A stretch of 64,000 bases of DNA from Bosea vestrisii (GTDB lineage: Bacteria; Pseudomonadota; Alphaproteobacteria; Rhizobiales; Beijerinckiaceae). Where the stretch lies: contig NZ_CP126307.1 in assembly GCF_030144325.1 (NCBI RefSeq), forward strand, positions 3,996,001-4,060,000. The letters are read 5' to 3'. The position numbers were made by a program, and so were the translations under genes. Below, one piece after another: positions 32,920-41,190 of this stretch; the first letter of the stretch is position 1; the number at the start of each line of letters is the position of its first letter. The notes beneath the pieces were generated by a model, which made no database searches, had not been told where the DNA came from, and saw nothing but the letters and a program-made list of their open reading frames with translations.

Positions 32920-35097
32920 ATGACTGGGGTTCTCATCACCGGCAATCGGGCTGTATTGGCTGCCGGCGTCGCGTTCGGTGCCATCATCGCAGCCTGGTCT
33001 GGCGAAGCACTGGCGCAGGCTGCAGGCGGGATCAGTCTCGATACCATCGAGGTTCAGGGCGAGCGCGCCAACGGGCCAGTCAATGGCTATGTGGCACGGC
33101 GAAGCGAGAGCGCGACCAAGACCGACACGCCGCTGATCGAGACGCCGCAATCGGTCACCGTCGTCACCCGCGACCAGATGGACGACCAGGGCGCCCAGAG
33201 CGTCAGCCAGGCGCTGCGCTATTCGGCGAGCGTGCTCGGCGAGACGCGCCTGTCGATGGGGCGCTATGACAGCGTCTTCATCCGGGGCTTCGGCGGCAGC
33301 GGCGGTAGTGCGGGCTTCGTCAACCTCCTCGACGGCCTGCGGCTACAGCGCGGCGTCAACTTCCTCGTGCCGACGGTCGAGCCCTGGGGTCTGGAGCGCG
33401 TCGAGGTGATCCGCGGCCCGGCCTCGGTGATCTTCGGCCAAGTCAAGCCGGGCGGGATGATCGAGATGGTCAGCAAGCGCCCGCGTGATGTCGCGCATGG
33501 CGAGGTGCAGATCCAGTTCGGCAGCTTCGAGCGCAAGCAGCTCGCCTTCGACATCGGCGGGCCGGTGACGCCGGACAAGACCGTGCTCTACCGCATCGTC
33601 GGGCTCGGCCGTGCTGCCGACACCCAGGTCGACTTCACCAAGGAGGAGCGCCTCTACATCGCACCCTCCGTCACCTTCCAGCCCAATGCGGCGACAAGCC
33701 TGACGCTGCTGACCTCGTTCCAGCGCGATCCCGAGACCGGCTTCTACGGCTTCATCCCGTCGGTCGGCACTGCGCTGCCGAACCGCAATGGCCGCATCCG
33801 CAGCAATTTCTTTCCGGGCGAGCCCGGCTATGAGGGCTACAGCCGCAACCATCTGACGGCAGGCTACGCCTTCGAGCATCGCTTCAACGAGGTCTTCAGC
33901 TTCCGCCAGAACGTCCGCTATTCGGATCTGGAATCGCGCTTCCGCACGGTTGCCGCAGCGTCGCTCGGCGCCGACCAGCGCACACTGACGCGCCGCGTCA
34001 CCGCCTCCAACGAGAAGGCCAAGACCTTCGGCATCGACAACCAGCTCCAGGCCGATTTCCGCACCGGCGCGCTGACCCACAAGGTGCTGTTCGGCGTCGA
34101 TGGCTATTGGAGCGACGGCACCGCTTACACGGGCGCCGGCGGCACGGTGCAGACGCTCGACGCTTTCAACCCGGTCTATGGTCGCTTGCCGTTCGCGGTC
34201 CCGGCCGTGCCGGGAACCGGGCAGGTCGCGCAGCAATACGGCGTCTATATCCAGGACCAGATCAAGTTCGACCGGCTCTCTTTGGTGCTCGGCGGCCGCT
34301 TCGACCGGGCGATGGCGCGGACGCGCAACCTCGTTAACGGCGCGCTGACCAAGCAGGACGACTTCGCCAATACCGGCCGCGTCGCCCTGATGTACAATTT
34401 CGACAACGGTTTTGCGCCCTATGCGAGCTACTCGACCTCGTTCGAGCCGGTCCCGGGCACCACATTCCGCGGTGTCGCGTTCAAGCCGACCGAGGGCGAG
34501 CAGTACGAGGCCGGCTTCAAGTACCAGCCGCCCGGTACCAATGCCTTCCTGCAGGCGGCGGTCTACCAACTGACCCAGACCAATGTGCAGACTGCGGACC
34601 TCGCCAATCCCGGCTTCCAGATCCAGACCGGCGAGGTCCAGGCCCGCGGCGTCGAGGTCGAGGCCAGGGCGACGGTCTTCGACGATCTCGATCTCGTCGC
34701 GGCTTACACCTTTACTGACGCCGAGGTGACCAAGAGCACCGGCGCCGATCTCGGCAAGCGGCCGACCGTGGTGCCGCGCCACATGGCCTCGCTCTGGGCG
34801 CACTACACCTTCAAGACCGGCCTGTTCTCCGGCTTGGGCCTCGGCGCAGGCGTGCGCTATGTCGGCAAGGGCGCGGGCGATCCCGGCAACACCTTCTTCA
34901 CCGACGACTACACGCTGGTCGATGCCGCGATCAGTTATGATCTCGGCGCAGCCAACGCCGCGATGAAGGGCTGGAAGGTGCAGGTCAACGCCCAGAACCT
35001 GTTCGACAAGGAGTATGTCGCCGGTTGCTACGGCGCCGTGCAGTGCTCCTTCGGCATGCGCCGCACCGTGCTCGCCACCCTGTCCTATCGCTGGTGA
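32920..35097 (+). CDS. TonB-dependent siderophore receptor
   Basis: 725 aa. A signal peptide ends near residue 35 (EALAQA), followed by a TonB box-like LDTIEVQGE. The plug domain (about 60-165) contains IETPQSVTVVTRDQM, VFIRGFGGS and RVEVIRGPASVIFGQVKPGGMIEMVSKRP, typical of FhuA/FoxA-type ferric siderophore receptors. The 22-strand barrel follows and ends in aromatic residue Trp (LSYRW), as needed for outer-membrane insertion. It lacks the N-terminal secretin/TonB short domain, so it does not signal through a FecR-type system, in line with an AraC regulator next door. Confidence 0.94.
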   Translation: MTGVLITGNRAVLAAGVAFGAIIAAWSGEALAQAAGGISLDTIEVQGERANGPVNGYVARRSESATKTDTPLIETPQSVTVVTRDQMDDQGAQSVSQALRYSASVLGETRLSMGRYDSVFIRGFGGSGGSAGFVNLLDGLRLQRGVNFLVPTVEPWGLERVEVIRGPASVIFGQVKPGGMIEMVSKRPRDVAHGEVQIQFGSFERKQLAFDIGGPVTPDKTVLYRIVGLGRAADTQVDFTKEERLYIAPSVTFQPNAATSLTLLTSFQRDPETGFYGFIPSVGTALPNRNGRIRSNFFPGEPGYEGYSRNHLTAGYAFEHRFNEVFSFRQNVRYSDLESRFRTVAAASLGADQRTLTRRVTASNEKAKTFGIDNQLQADFRTGALTHKVLFGVDGYWSDGTAYTGAGGTVQTLDAFNPVYGRLPFAVPAVPGTGQVAQQYGVYIQDQIKFDRLSLVLGGRFDRAMARTRNLVNGALTKQDDFANTGRVALMYNFDNGFAPYASYSTSFEPVPGTTFRGVAFKPTEGEQYEAGFKYQPPGTNAFLQAAVYQLTQTNVQTADLANPGFQIQTGEVQARGVEVEARATVFDDLDLVAAYTFTDAEVTKSTGADLGKRPTVVPRHMASLWAHYTFKTGLFSGLGLGAGVRYVGKGAGDPGNTFFTDDYTLVDAAISYDLGAANAAMKGWKVQVNAQNLFDKEYVAGCYGAVQCSFGMRRTVLATLSYRW

Positions 35098-35108
35098 GGA
35101 CAGGCGGG

Positions 35109-35963
35109 ATGCTGCGGCCGGAACGGGTTGCGTTCGAGGGACACTTGGTCCCAGCTCTCCGGCCGGTCGAGCTGCCGCACACGCACAGCCTTGCATTCAC
35201 ATCGCCAGGCGGGGCCGAGTATCGGCTGCTGGTCGCGATCCCGCCCGAGCCCGCGCCGGCCGCCGGCTTTCCGGTTCTGGTCCTGGTCGACGGTGACGCG
35301 CTGTTCGCGACGGCGTTGTCCGCTGCACGGCTGCAGGCTGGCCGGACCGAGGTGACGGGCGTCGGCCCGGCGATCATTCTGGGCGTCGGCTATCCGGGAG
35401 CGGCGCCCTTCGATGCCGAGCGGCGCCGGCAGGATCTCTTGCCGGCGGATGGCGGTGCCGGCCGTTTCCTCGATCTGATCGCCGGCGAGATGCTGACGCA
35501 GGTCGAGACGCTCGCGCCGATCGACCGGACCCGCCTGTCGCTGGTCGGCCATTCCTTCGGCGGGCTCTTCGCCTTGCACGCGCTGTTCGCGCGCCCCGGC
35601 CTGTTCCGCAGCCATGTCGCCGGCAGCCCGTCGATCTGGTGGAACGAGCGGGCCATTCTCGCGACGCGCCAACGGTTCCTAGACGCACCGGCGACCTCCG
35701 AGCGGGCGCAATTGCTGATCACCATCGGCGGCGAGGAGCGGGCTGGCGACGAGCGGCGCGATCCGCAGCGGGCGGCGCGTTTGCGCATGGCCCGCATGGT
35801 CGACAACGCCGCCGAGATGGCACAGGTGCTGACGGCTTCCGGGCGTGTCGATTGCGAGCACGTCGTCTTCGCCGGCGAGAATCATATCTCGGTCCTCCCG
35901 GCCATGCTGTCGCGGGCAGTCGCCTTCGCGCTGGGCGGCACACAGGGAAAGGTCTCGCCATGA
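35109..35963 (+). CDS. Alpha/beta hydrolase, siderophore esterase-like (Fes/IroE/BesA family)
   Basis: 284 aa from ATG 35109, with GAGGA at the upstream gene's stop as ribosome site. The nucleophile elbow GHSFGGLFALH lies near residue 170, and the catalytic His is probably in FAGENHISVLP near the C-terminus. A SPSIWWNERAIL segment is typical of the esterase-D-like enzymes that hydrolyse ferric siderophores such as enterobactin-type trilactones. There is no signal peptide, so iron would be released in the cytoplasm. Start overlaps nothing upstream; its stop overlaps the next gene (ATGA). Confidence 0.85.
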   Translation: MLRPERVAFEGHLVPALRPVELPHTHSLAFTSPGGAEYRLLVAIPPEPAPAAGFPVLVLVDGDALFATALSAARLQAGRTEVTGVGPAIILGVGYPGAAPFDAERRRQDLLPADGGAGRFLDLIAGEMLTQVETLAPIDRTRLSLVGHSFGGLFALHALFARPGLFRSHVAGSPSIWWNERAILATRQRFLDAPATSERAQLLITIGGEERAGDERRDPQRAARLRMARMVDNAAEMAQVLTASGRVDCEHVVFAGENHISVLPAMLSRAVAFALGGTQGKVSP

Positions 35964-37099
35964 CCGCTTCGCCGCTGCGGTTCCTGGCGTGGCTGCTGCT
36001 CGCCGTTGTAGCGATGCTTCCGGTGCTGGCGGGCAGTGCGGTTGCCGAGCCGGTCACCGTGACCGATCTGCTCGGGCGCAGCGTGACCTTGCCGGGTCCG
36101 GCGAAGCGGATCGTGCTGGCGCAAGGCCGCCAGCTCAACGCGCTCGGCCTCATCCATCCCGACCCGATCAGCCTGCTGGCCGGCTGGGGCGCCGATCATC
36201 GCCGCCAGAATCCCGACGCCTATGCCCGCTATCTCGCCAAGTTCCCGGCGATCGAGAGCGTGCCGACGGTCGGCGACGGCGCGACGCAGGACGGGTTCTC
36301 CTTCGAGAAGGCGGTATCGCTGTCACCGGACCTCGTGATCCTCAGCCTGTCGCTCGCCGGTACGCGGCGCGGGCCTGGCGATCTCGTCCAGCGTTTCGAG
36401 GCGGCCGGCATCAAGGTCGCTGTCGTCGATTTCTACCTGCAGCCGATGCGCGACACGCTGCCGAGTCTGCGCATTCTCGGCAAGCTGATCGGCCGCGAGG
36501 GCCAGGCCGAGGCCTATATCCGCTTCTACGAGGAGCGCCGGCGCCTCATCGAGGAGCGCGTGCGCGGCGCGGAGCGTCCGGCTGTCTTCATGCATGCCCA
36601 TGCCGGCGGCTTCGATTGCTGCCCGACGCCTGGCAAGGGCACCTTCGACGATTTCATCACGGCCGCCGGCGGGCGCAATATCGCCGCCGCGATCCTGCCC
36701 GGCGCGACCGGGCAGATCAGCCTCGAGCAGCTGCTTGCCGCCGATCCCGCGATCTATGTCGCGACCGGTGGGACGCATCTGGCCAAGCTGGGCGGTCTCG
36801 TCCTCGGGCTCGGCGTGCCGCGCGAAACCGCGACCCAGAGCTTTGCCGCGCTGCTGGGCCGCCCTGGCATCTCTGCGCTCGCCGCTGTGCGCCAGGGCCG
36901 CGCCTATGGGCTCTGGCAACTCTTCAACGACACCCCGCTCCACATCGTCGCCATCGAACGGCTGGCGAAATGGTTCCACCCCGACCGCTTCGCCGATGTC
37001 GACCCGCAGGCGACGTTGAACGAGATCTCCAGCCGTTTCTCGGCGATCCCGCTCGACGGCCCGCTCTGGATCGAGAGTGCCGGCCAGGCGATGCCCTGA
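35960..37099 (+). CDS. Iron-siderophore ABC transporter substrate-binding protein (FepB/BtuF-like)
   Basis: 379 aa with a signal peptide ending near residue 30 (SAVAEP). The mature protein starts VTVTDLLGRSVTLPGPAKRIVLAQG, the hallmark of class III periplasmic binding proteins for siderophores, haem or B12. It contains a GFDCCPTPGKGTFDDFITAAGG stretch where the adjacent cysteines are unusual. Translationally coupled to the esterase. No permease or ATPase for this importer is in the window, so those must be elsewhere or supplied by another system. Confidence 0.88.
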   Translation: MTASPLRFLAWLLLAVVAMLPVLAGSAVAEPVTVTDLLGRSVTLPGPAKRIVLAQGRQLNALGLIHPDPISLLAGWGADHRRQNPDAYARYLAKFPAIESVPTVGDGATQDGFSFEKAVSLSPDLVILSLSLAGTRRGPGDLVQRFEAAGIKVAVVDFYLQPMRDTLPSLRILGKLIGREGQAEAYIRFYEERRRLIEERVRGAERPAVFMHAHAGGFDCCPTPGKGTFDDFITAAGGRNIAAAILPGATGQISLEQLLAADPAIYVATGGTHLAKLGGLVLGLGVPRETATQSFAALLGRPGISALAAVRQGRAYGLWQLFNDTPLHIVAIERLAKWFHPDRFADVDPQATLNEISSRFSAIPLDGPLWIESAGQAMP

Positions 37100-37129
37100 G
37101 CCTCAAGGGCCGCGACAGGACAAAATCCC

Positions 37130-38242
37130 ATGACCATGCTTCGCGCCGAAACGCGTATCGCCTTGCCCGATCCCGCTGCCGTGCTGCAGCCGCTTCGCGC
37201 GCATCTTCTCGATCACGAGGCTGATGTCAGCGAGACCGACGGCGTGACGACGATCGGGTTCGCTGACAGCCGGGCCGAGATCGTTGCAATGCCGGGGGCG
37301 CTGTCGGTTGTCGTCGAGGCGGCCGATCTCGCCGGCGTGCAGAGCATGAAGCTCGTGATCGCGAGTCATGTCGTCGAGTTCGCGCCGGATGGCGCCGCGC
37401 CCGCGATCCGCTGGAGCGGCGATGGCGCCGAGCCGATGCTGCCGCCGGATTTTCGCGTGCTGATCGTGACCGGCGTCGAGCAGCTGACGCCGCATATGCG
37501 CCGCATCCGCTTCCGCGGCGAGGACCTTGCCCGCTACGATTCGCTGGAGGCGCTGCATGTCCGCCTCTTCATTCCGCCGGCGGGTCTGGCCGAGCCGGTC
37601 TGGCCGATGATCGGTGCCGACGGCCTGCTGCAGGCGCCGCCGCCTGAGCTGCGGCCGGCGATTCGCAAATACACGATCCGCGAGATCGACGTGGCTGCCG
37701 GCGCGCTCGCCATCGATTTCGTCCTGCATGACGACGCCGGTCCGGGTTCGGCCTTCGCCGCTGGCGTGCAGGTCGGTGACCGTATCGGCATGGCCGGCCC
37801 GGGTGGGCGCGGCCTGAAGCAGGCCGACCGTTACCTCTTCGTTGCCGACGAGACCGGCCTGCCTGCGCTCGCCCGCATGCTGGCAAACCTGCCGAGGCAG
37901 GCGAGCGGCCTCGCGCTGATCGAGGTCGCCGACGCGAATGAGCATCAGCCACTGTCGCTGCCGGAAGGGTTCGATGTCCGTTGGCTCCACCGTGATGGCG
38001 CAGCGCCCGGCTCGACCTCCTTGCTGATCGACGCCCTCGCAACGCTCGACTGGCCGCCGGGCGAGGGCAGTCTCTATCTCTGGGCTGCAGCCGAACACAC
38101 GGGCTTCCGCGAGATCCGTGCGACGGCGCGGCAACGCCTGCGCCCTGGCATCGACGAGCATCTCGTCGTCGGCTACTGGCGCGCCGGCCTTGCCGAGGAG
38201 CAGCATATGGCGGAGAAGAAGCAGGCCGCAAAGGCGGCTTGA
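37130..38242 (+). CDS. Siderophore-interacting protein (FAD-dependent ferric reductase) with N-terminal DUF2218
   Basis: 370 aa. Residues about 5-95 match the DUF2218 module; about 108-225 form the FAD-binding SIP domain (LTPHMRRIRFRGEDL, RKYTIREID, GPGGRG); about 230-345 form the NAD(P)H-binding-like C-terminal domain (YLFVADETGLPALARML, GYWRAGLAEEQ). SIP proteins reduce ferric siderophores in the cytoplasm and release iron. A Lys/Ala-rich tail ends the protein. Last gene of the siderophore operon; convergent with the 111-aa gene at 38256. Confidence 0.92.
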   Translation: MTMLRAETRIALPDPAAVLQPLRAHLLDHEADVSETDGVTTIGFADSRAEIVAMPGALSVVVEAADLAGVQSMKLVIASHVVEFAPDGAAPAIRWSGDGAEPMLPPDFRVLIVTGVEQLTPHMRRIRFRGEDLARYDSLEALHVRLFIPPAGLAEPVWPMIGADGLLQAPPPELRPAIRKYTIREIDVAAGALAIDFVLHDDAGPGSAFAAGVQVGDRIGMAGPGGRGLKQADRYLFVADETGLPALARMLANLPRQASGLALIEVADANEHQPLSLPEGFDVRWLHRDGAAPGSTSLLIDALATLDWPPGEGSLYLWAAAEHTGFREIRATARQRLRPGIDEHLVVGYWRAGLAEEQHMAEKKQAAKAA

Positions 38243-38255
38243 AGCGGTTCGTGCT

Positions 38256-38591
38256 TCAGGCCTTCAGATGCAGCGTCACCAGCACGGTGATCTCGGCGCC
38301 ATCCGGCAGCGTCGCGGCAATGCGGACGAAATTGCCGAAATGGCCGAGGCGCTGGAAGGTCACGGCGTCCTTCGTCGTTGGCAGGGCGAATTCCGAACCT
38401 TCATGGCACCAGTGCATGCCGTCGGCGGAGATCTCGATGCGCGCCTTGGGCAGCGACCCTTTCGGCTCCTTGAGCGCGCGCACGAAGACGATCGCCTCCT
38501 TGGCCCAGCCGGCCTCATAGGGCTCGCTCGCGCTTGTCCCGGTCCAGCTCTCGTTGCGGGCGACGACGGCCGTCAGATTCTCGGGCAGCAT
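38256..38591 (-). CDS. Uncharacterised 111-aa protein, end of sugar-acid operon
   Basis: 111 aa from ATG 38591, which overlaps the stop of the upstream 294-aa gene (ATGA). It lacks a signal peptide and membrane segments. It alternates short hydrophobic strands (AIVFVRAL, ARIEISADG, FVRIAATL, ITVLVTLHL), suggesting a small beta-sandwich. Trp-Cys-His in GMHWCHEG and several Trp residues are notable. I do not recognise the family. Strict coupling to the 294-aa protein suggests that the two work as a pair in the metabolism of the compound handled by the enolase-family enzyme and ABC permeases. Confidence 0.75.
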   Translation of the reverse strand: MLPENLTAVVARNESWTGTSASEPYEAGWAKEAIVFVRALKEPKGSLPKARIEISADGMHWCHEGSEFALPTTKDAVTFQRLGHFGNFVRIAATLPDGAEITVLVTLHLKA

Positions 38592-39475
38592 CAGAACTCT
38601 CCCGACAGGCAGACGGAATCGAGATAGGCGAAGGCGCGCTTGTCGGTGTCGGTCTCGGCGAAGAAGGCGAGGTTGAGCATGCACCAGAGGTTCTTCATCG
38701 CCGGGATGCGGATGCTGTCGAAGCCGTCCATGGCGAAGACTCGGTCATTGACCTGGAAACGCGTGGCCTGCATCGAGGCGAGGTCGAAGTCGAAGCGCAG
38801 ATAGTGCCAGTTCACCTTGGTCGGGATCTCGTTGTAGCAGAGCCGCTGCTCGCCGCCGGGAAGGTCCTCCCAGTCATCGGGCGCAAGGTGATAATGCGTG
38901 ATCGTCTTGCCGGCATTGCCGATCGGCTTGATCGGCGTCGTCTTGCGCTTGAACTGCCATTTCTGCAGGTGCTGGCCGTCCTGCGCGTTGAGGAAGCGCA
39001 AATGCGGCATGACGCGATCACCCGGCCCTGAGCTGTCGCCGATCTGGAGATCGTAGAGGAAGCCGAAGGAGCGGATATCGGTCTCCGAGAGCTGCAGATC
39101 GGTCGCTTCGGGCTTGAAGGTGAAATAGGCCTCGAGCCGGATCGGCCCCGGCTTGCGGAAGGTCAGGCGCTTGATCGCGACGTTCTGCGCACCCTTCTTC
39201 GGCCGCGTCGCGATCTTCAGCGCATAGGAGCCGTCGACGCCGCCATGCGAGCCGAAATCCCAGTTCGGCAGGGTCGAGAGCATGGCGTGGCTGTGCTGGG
39301 CGTAGCCCGGCAGCATCGCGTCGAGACTGTCCTCGTAATTGCCGACGAGCTGGGTCCAGCCGCACATGCCCCGGTCGAAATCATCAAAGCAGATGATGCG
39401 GGGCAGCGGGTCGAAGCGGCTGAGCTGCGGATCGGCCTCGCGGATGGCGCGGCGCATGTCGTCGAGCTGGGTCAT
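38591..39475 (-). CDS. Uncharacterised 294-aa protein, lectin- or hydrolase-like fold suspected
   Basis: 294 aa, no signal peptide. Many short strands with aromatic residues (RLEAYFTFKPE, FGFLYDLQIGD, WHYLRFDFDL, MLNLAFFAETD) suggest a jelly-roll or concanavalin-like beta-sandwich. Conserved-looking features include an acidic FDDFDRGMCGWTQLVGNYEDS opening and NWDFGSHGGVDGSYALKI. I do not recognise a named family with confidence; it may belong to a domain-of-unknown-function group linked to sugar transport operons. The gene starts 4 bases after the MalG-type permease stop and overlaps the 111-aa gene. Carbohydrate or sugar-acid binding or cleavage is an inference from context. Confidence 0.75.
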   Translation of the reverse strand: MTQLDDMRRAIREADPQLSRFDPLPRIICFDDFDRGMCGWTQLVGNYEDSLDAMLPGYAQHSHAMLSTLPNWDFGSHGGVDGSYALKIATRPKKGAQNVAIKRLTFRKPGPIRLEAYFTFKPEATDLQLSETDIRSFGFLYDLQIGDSSGPGDRVMPHLRFLNAQDGQHLQKWQFKRKTTPIKPIGNAGKTITHYHLAPDDWEDLPGGEQRLCYNEIPTKVNWHYLRFDFDLASMQATRFQVNDRVFAMDGFDSIRIPAMKNLWCMLNLAFFAETDTDKRAFAYLDSVCLSGEF

Positions 39476-39479
39476 GATC

Positions 39480-40322
39480 CTACCCTTTCACCGCGCCGGC
39501 GGTCAGGCCCGCGACGAGGTGCTTCTGCATGAGGATGACGAAGGCGAGCACCGGCACGAGCTGCACGGTCGAGGCGGCGAAGAGCACGCCCCATTCGACG
39601 CCTTCGACGGCGCCGATCATCTCGGAGATCACCAATGGCGCGGTCTTCGCCTTGGTGGTGGTGAAGATGAAGGCGAAGAGGAACTCGTTCCAGGCGTAGA
39701 CGATGACGAAGACCGAGACGGCGAGCATGCCCTGCGCCGCCATCGGCAGGATGACGCGCATGATGATCTGGAACTGCGAGGCGCCGTCCATCATCGCGGC
39801 CTCGTCCAGCTCGCGCGGGATCTGGTCGATGAAGGTGCGCATCACCACCGTGCCGAGCGAGACGAAGAAGGTGGCGTAGAGCACGATCAGCACGAAATGC
39901 GTGTCGTTGAGGCCGAGCCAGTTCACCACCGGAAAGAGCGGCAGCGTGATCACGATCGGCGGGATCAGCCGGATGAAGATCAGGAAGAAGGCTGAGGCCT
40001 GCAGGCCCTTCGAGGCAAAGCGCGAATAGGCGAAGCCGGCGAGCAGGGAGACGCCGACGGCGAGCACGGTCGCGCCGACCGTGACGAGGAAGCTGTTCCA
40101 CAGGCCGAAGAAGAAATCGCCCCAGCGACTCCAGAGCGCCTGGTAGTTCGCCAGGGTCGGAGCAAAGGAGAACGTGCTGCCGGTCGAGAAGATGTCGCGG
40201 TCGGCCTTGAAGGACGACATCGCGATCAAGCCGATCGGGACGAGCGACCAGGCGACGATCGCGGCGACGCCGACGAGCTTGAGGAGATGGCGCAAAAGCG
40301 TGGGCAGAGAGAGCTTAGGCAT
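39480..40322 (-). CDS. Carbohydrate ABC transporter permease, MalG type (CUT1)
   Basis: 280 aa from ATG 40322 with six membrane helices. The EAA loop reads IPRELDEAAMMDGASQFQIIMRVILPM, the MalG-type consensus. It overlaps the MalF-type permease gene by 8 bases. Partner binding proteins are probably those at 43174 and 44660 on the other strand. No CUT1 ATPase lies in the locus, so a shared MsmK/UgpC-like ATPase encoded elsewhere must power it. Confidence 0.93.
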   Translation of the reverse strand: MPKLSLPTLLRHLLKLVGVAAIVAWSLVPIGLIAMSSFKADRDIFSTGSTFSFAPTLANYQALWSRWGDFFFGLWNSFLVTVGATVLAVGVSLLAGFAYSRFASKGLQASAFFLIFIRLIPPIVITLPLFPVVNWLGLNDTHFVLIVLYATFFVSLGTVVMRTFIDQIPRELDEAAMMDGASQFQIIMRVILPMAAQGMLAVSVFVIVYAWNEFLFAFIFTTTKAKTAPLVISEMIGAVEGVEWGVLFAASTVQLVPVLAFVILMQKHLVAGLTAGAVKG

Positions 40323-41190
40323 GCTTGCCGAACATCTCCCTGTAGAGCCCACGCAGGTAGAACAGCGCGAGCAGGAGCGAGGCGAGCACCAGCAGCCAGC
40401 CGGTGGCGGCGGCCGGCCCGAAGGCGTTGTAGCGGAAGGCCTCGAGATAGAGATAGACCGCCATCACCTCGGTCGAGCGCGCCGGGCCGCCGCCGGTCAT
40501 CAGCCAGACCTCCGAGAACAGCCGGAAGGCGAAGATGTAGCGGAACAGCGCCGCGATCAGCAGCGCCGGCATCAGCAGAGGCAGCGTGATCCGGCGAAAC
40601 GAGATCCAGGGCGAGGCGCCGTCGATCGCGGCGGCTTCATAGAGGTCGCTGGGGATCGAGAGCCGGGCGGCATAGAGGATGATGAAGCTGAAGGGCAGGT
40701 GCAGCCAGATCGAGAGCAGGCTGACCATGGCGAGCCCGTGGCTCGGGTTCACCGCCCATTCGATCGGCGGCAGGCCGAGCGACATCAGGAGCCGGCTCAT
40801 CATCCCCACATCCGGCTCGAACAGAAAGCGCCACATCACCACCGCCGAGACCTCGCTGACGGCATAGGGCGCGAGCACGATCGCGAGCAGCAGCGCCCGG
40901 AGCGGTACGCCCGAGGCGAAGAACAGTGCCATGCCGAGGCCGAGCAGGAGTTCGACATGCACCACGACGGCGACGACGATCACCGTGTTGAGGAGCGCCT
41001 TCCAGAAATAGGCATCGCCCAGCACCTTGGCGTAGTTGGCAAAGCCGACGAAGCTTGCCGCCTGCCCGAAGGAAGACTGGTTGAGGCTCAGCCAGAACAC
41101 ATAGATCGCCGGCAGGAAGATGATGCCGCCGATCATCAGCTGGACCGGCGAGACCAGCGCGATGGCGGAGAGGGGCGTGCGGGCGCTCAT
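40315..41190 (-). CDS. Carbohydrate ABC transporter permease, MalF type (CUT1)
   Basis: 291 aa from ATG 41190, which overlaps the stop of the enolase-family gene (ATGA). Six membrane helices and an EAA loop (IPSDLYEAAAIDGASPWISFRRITLPLL). It forms the channel with the MalG-type subunit. The tight overlap with both neighbours marks a single five-gene transcription unit reading leftwards from 42314. Confidence 0.93.
   Translation of the reverse strand: MSARTPLSAIALVSPVQLMIGGIIFLPAIYVFWLSLNQSSFGQAASFVGFANYAKVLGDAYFWKALLNTVIVVAVVVHVELLLGLGMALFFASGVPLRALLLAIVLAPYAVSEVSAVVMWRFLFEPDVGMMSRLLMSLGLPPIEWAVNPSHGLAMVSLLSIWLHLPFSFIILYAARLSIPSDLYEAAAIDGASPWISFRRITLPLLMPALLIAALFRYIFAFRLFSEVWLMTGGGPARSTEVMAVYLYLEAFRYNAFGPAAATGWLLVLASLLLALFYLRGLYREMFGKHA

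Noticed and set aside
39480..41190. Possibility that the PotA-type ATPase at 55076 powers the CUT1 permeases
   Set aside because: It overlaps and clearly belongs with the PotB/PotC-type genes; a shared UgpC/MsmK-like ATPase elsewhere is more likely.
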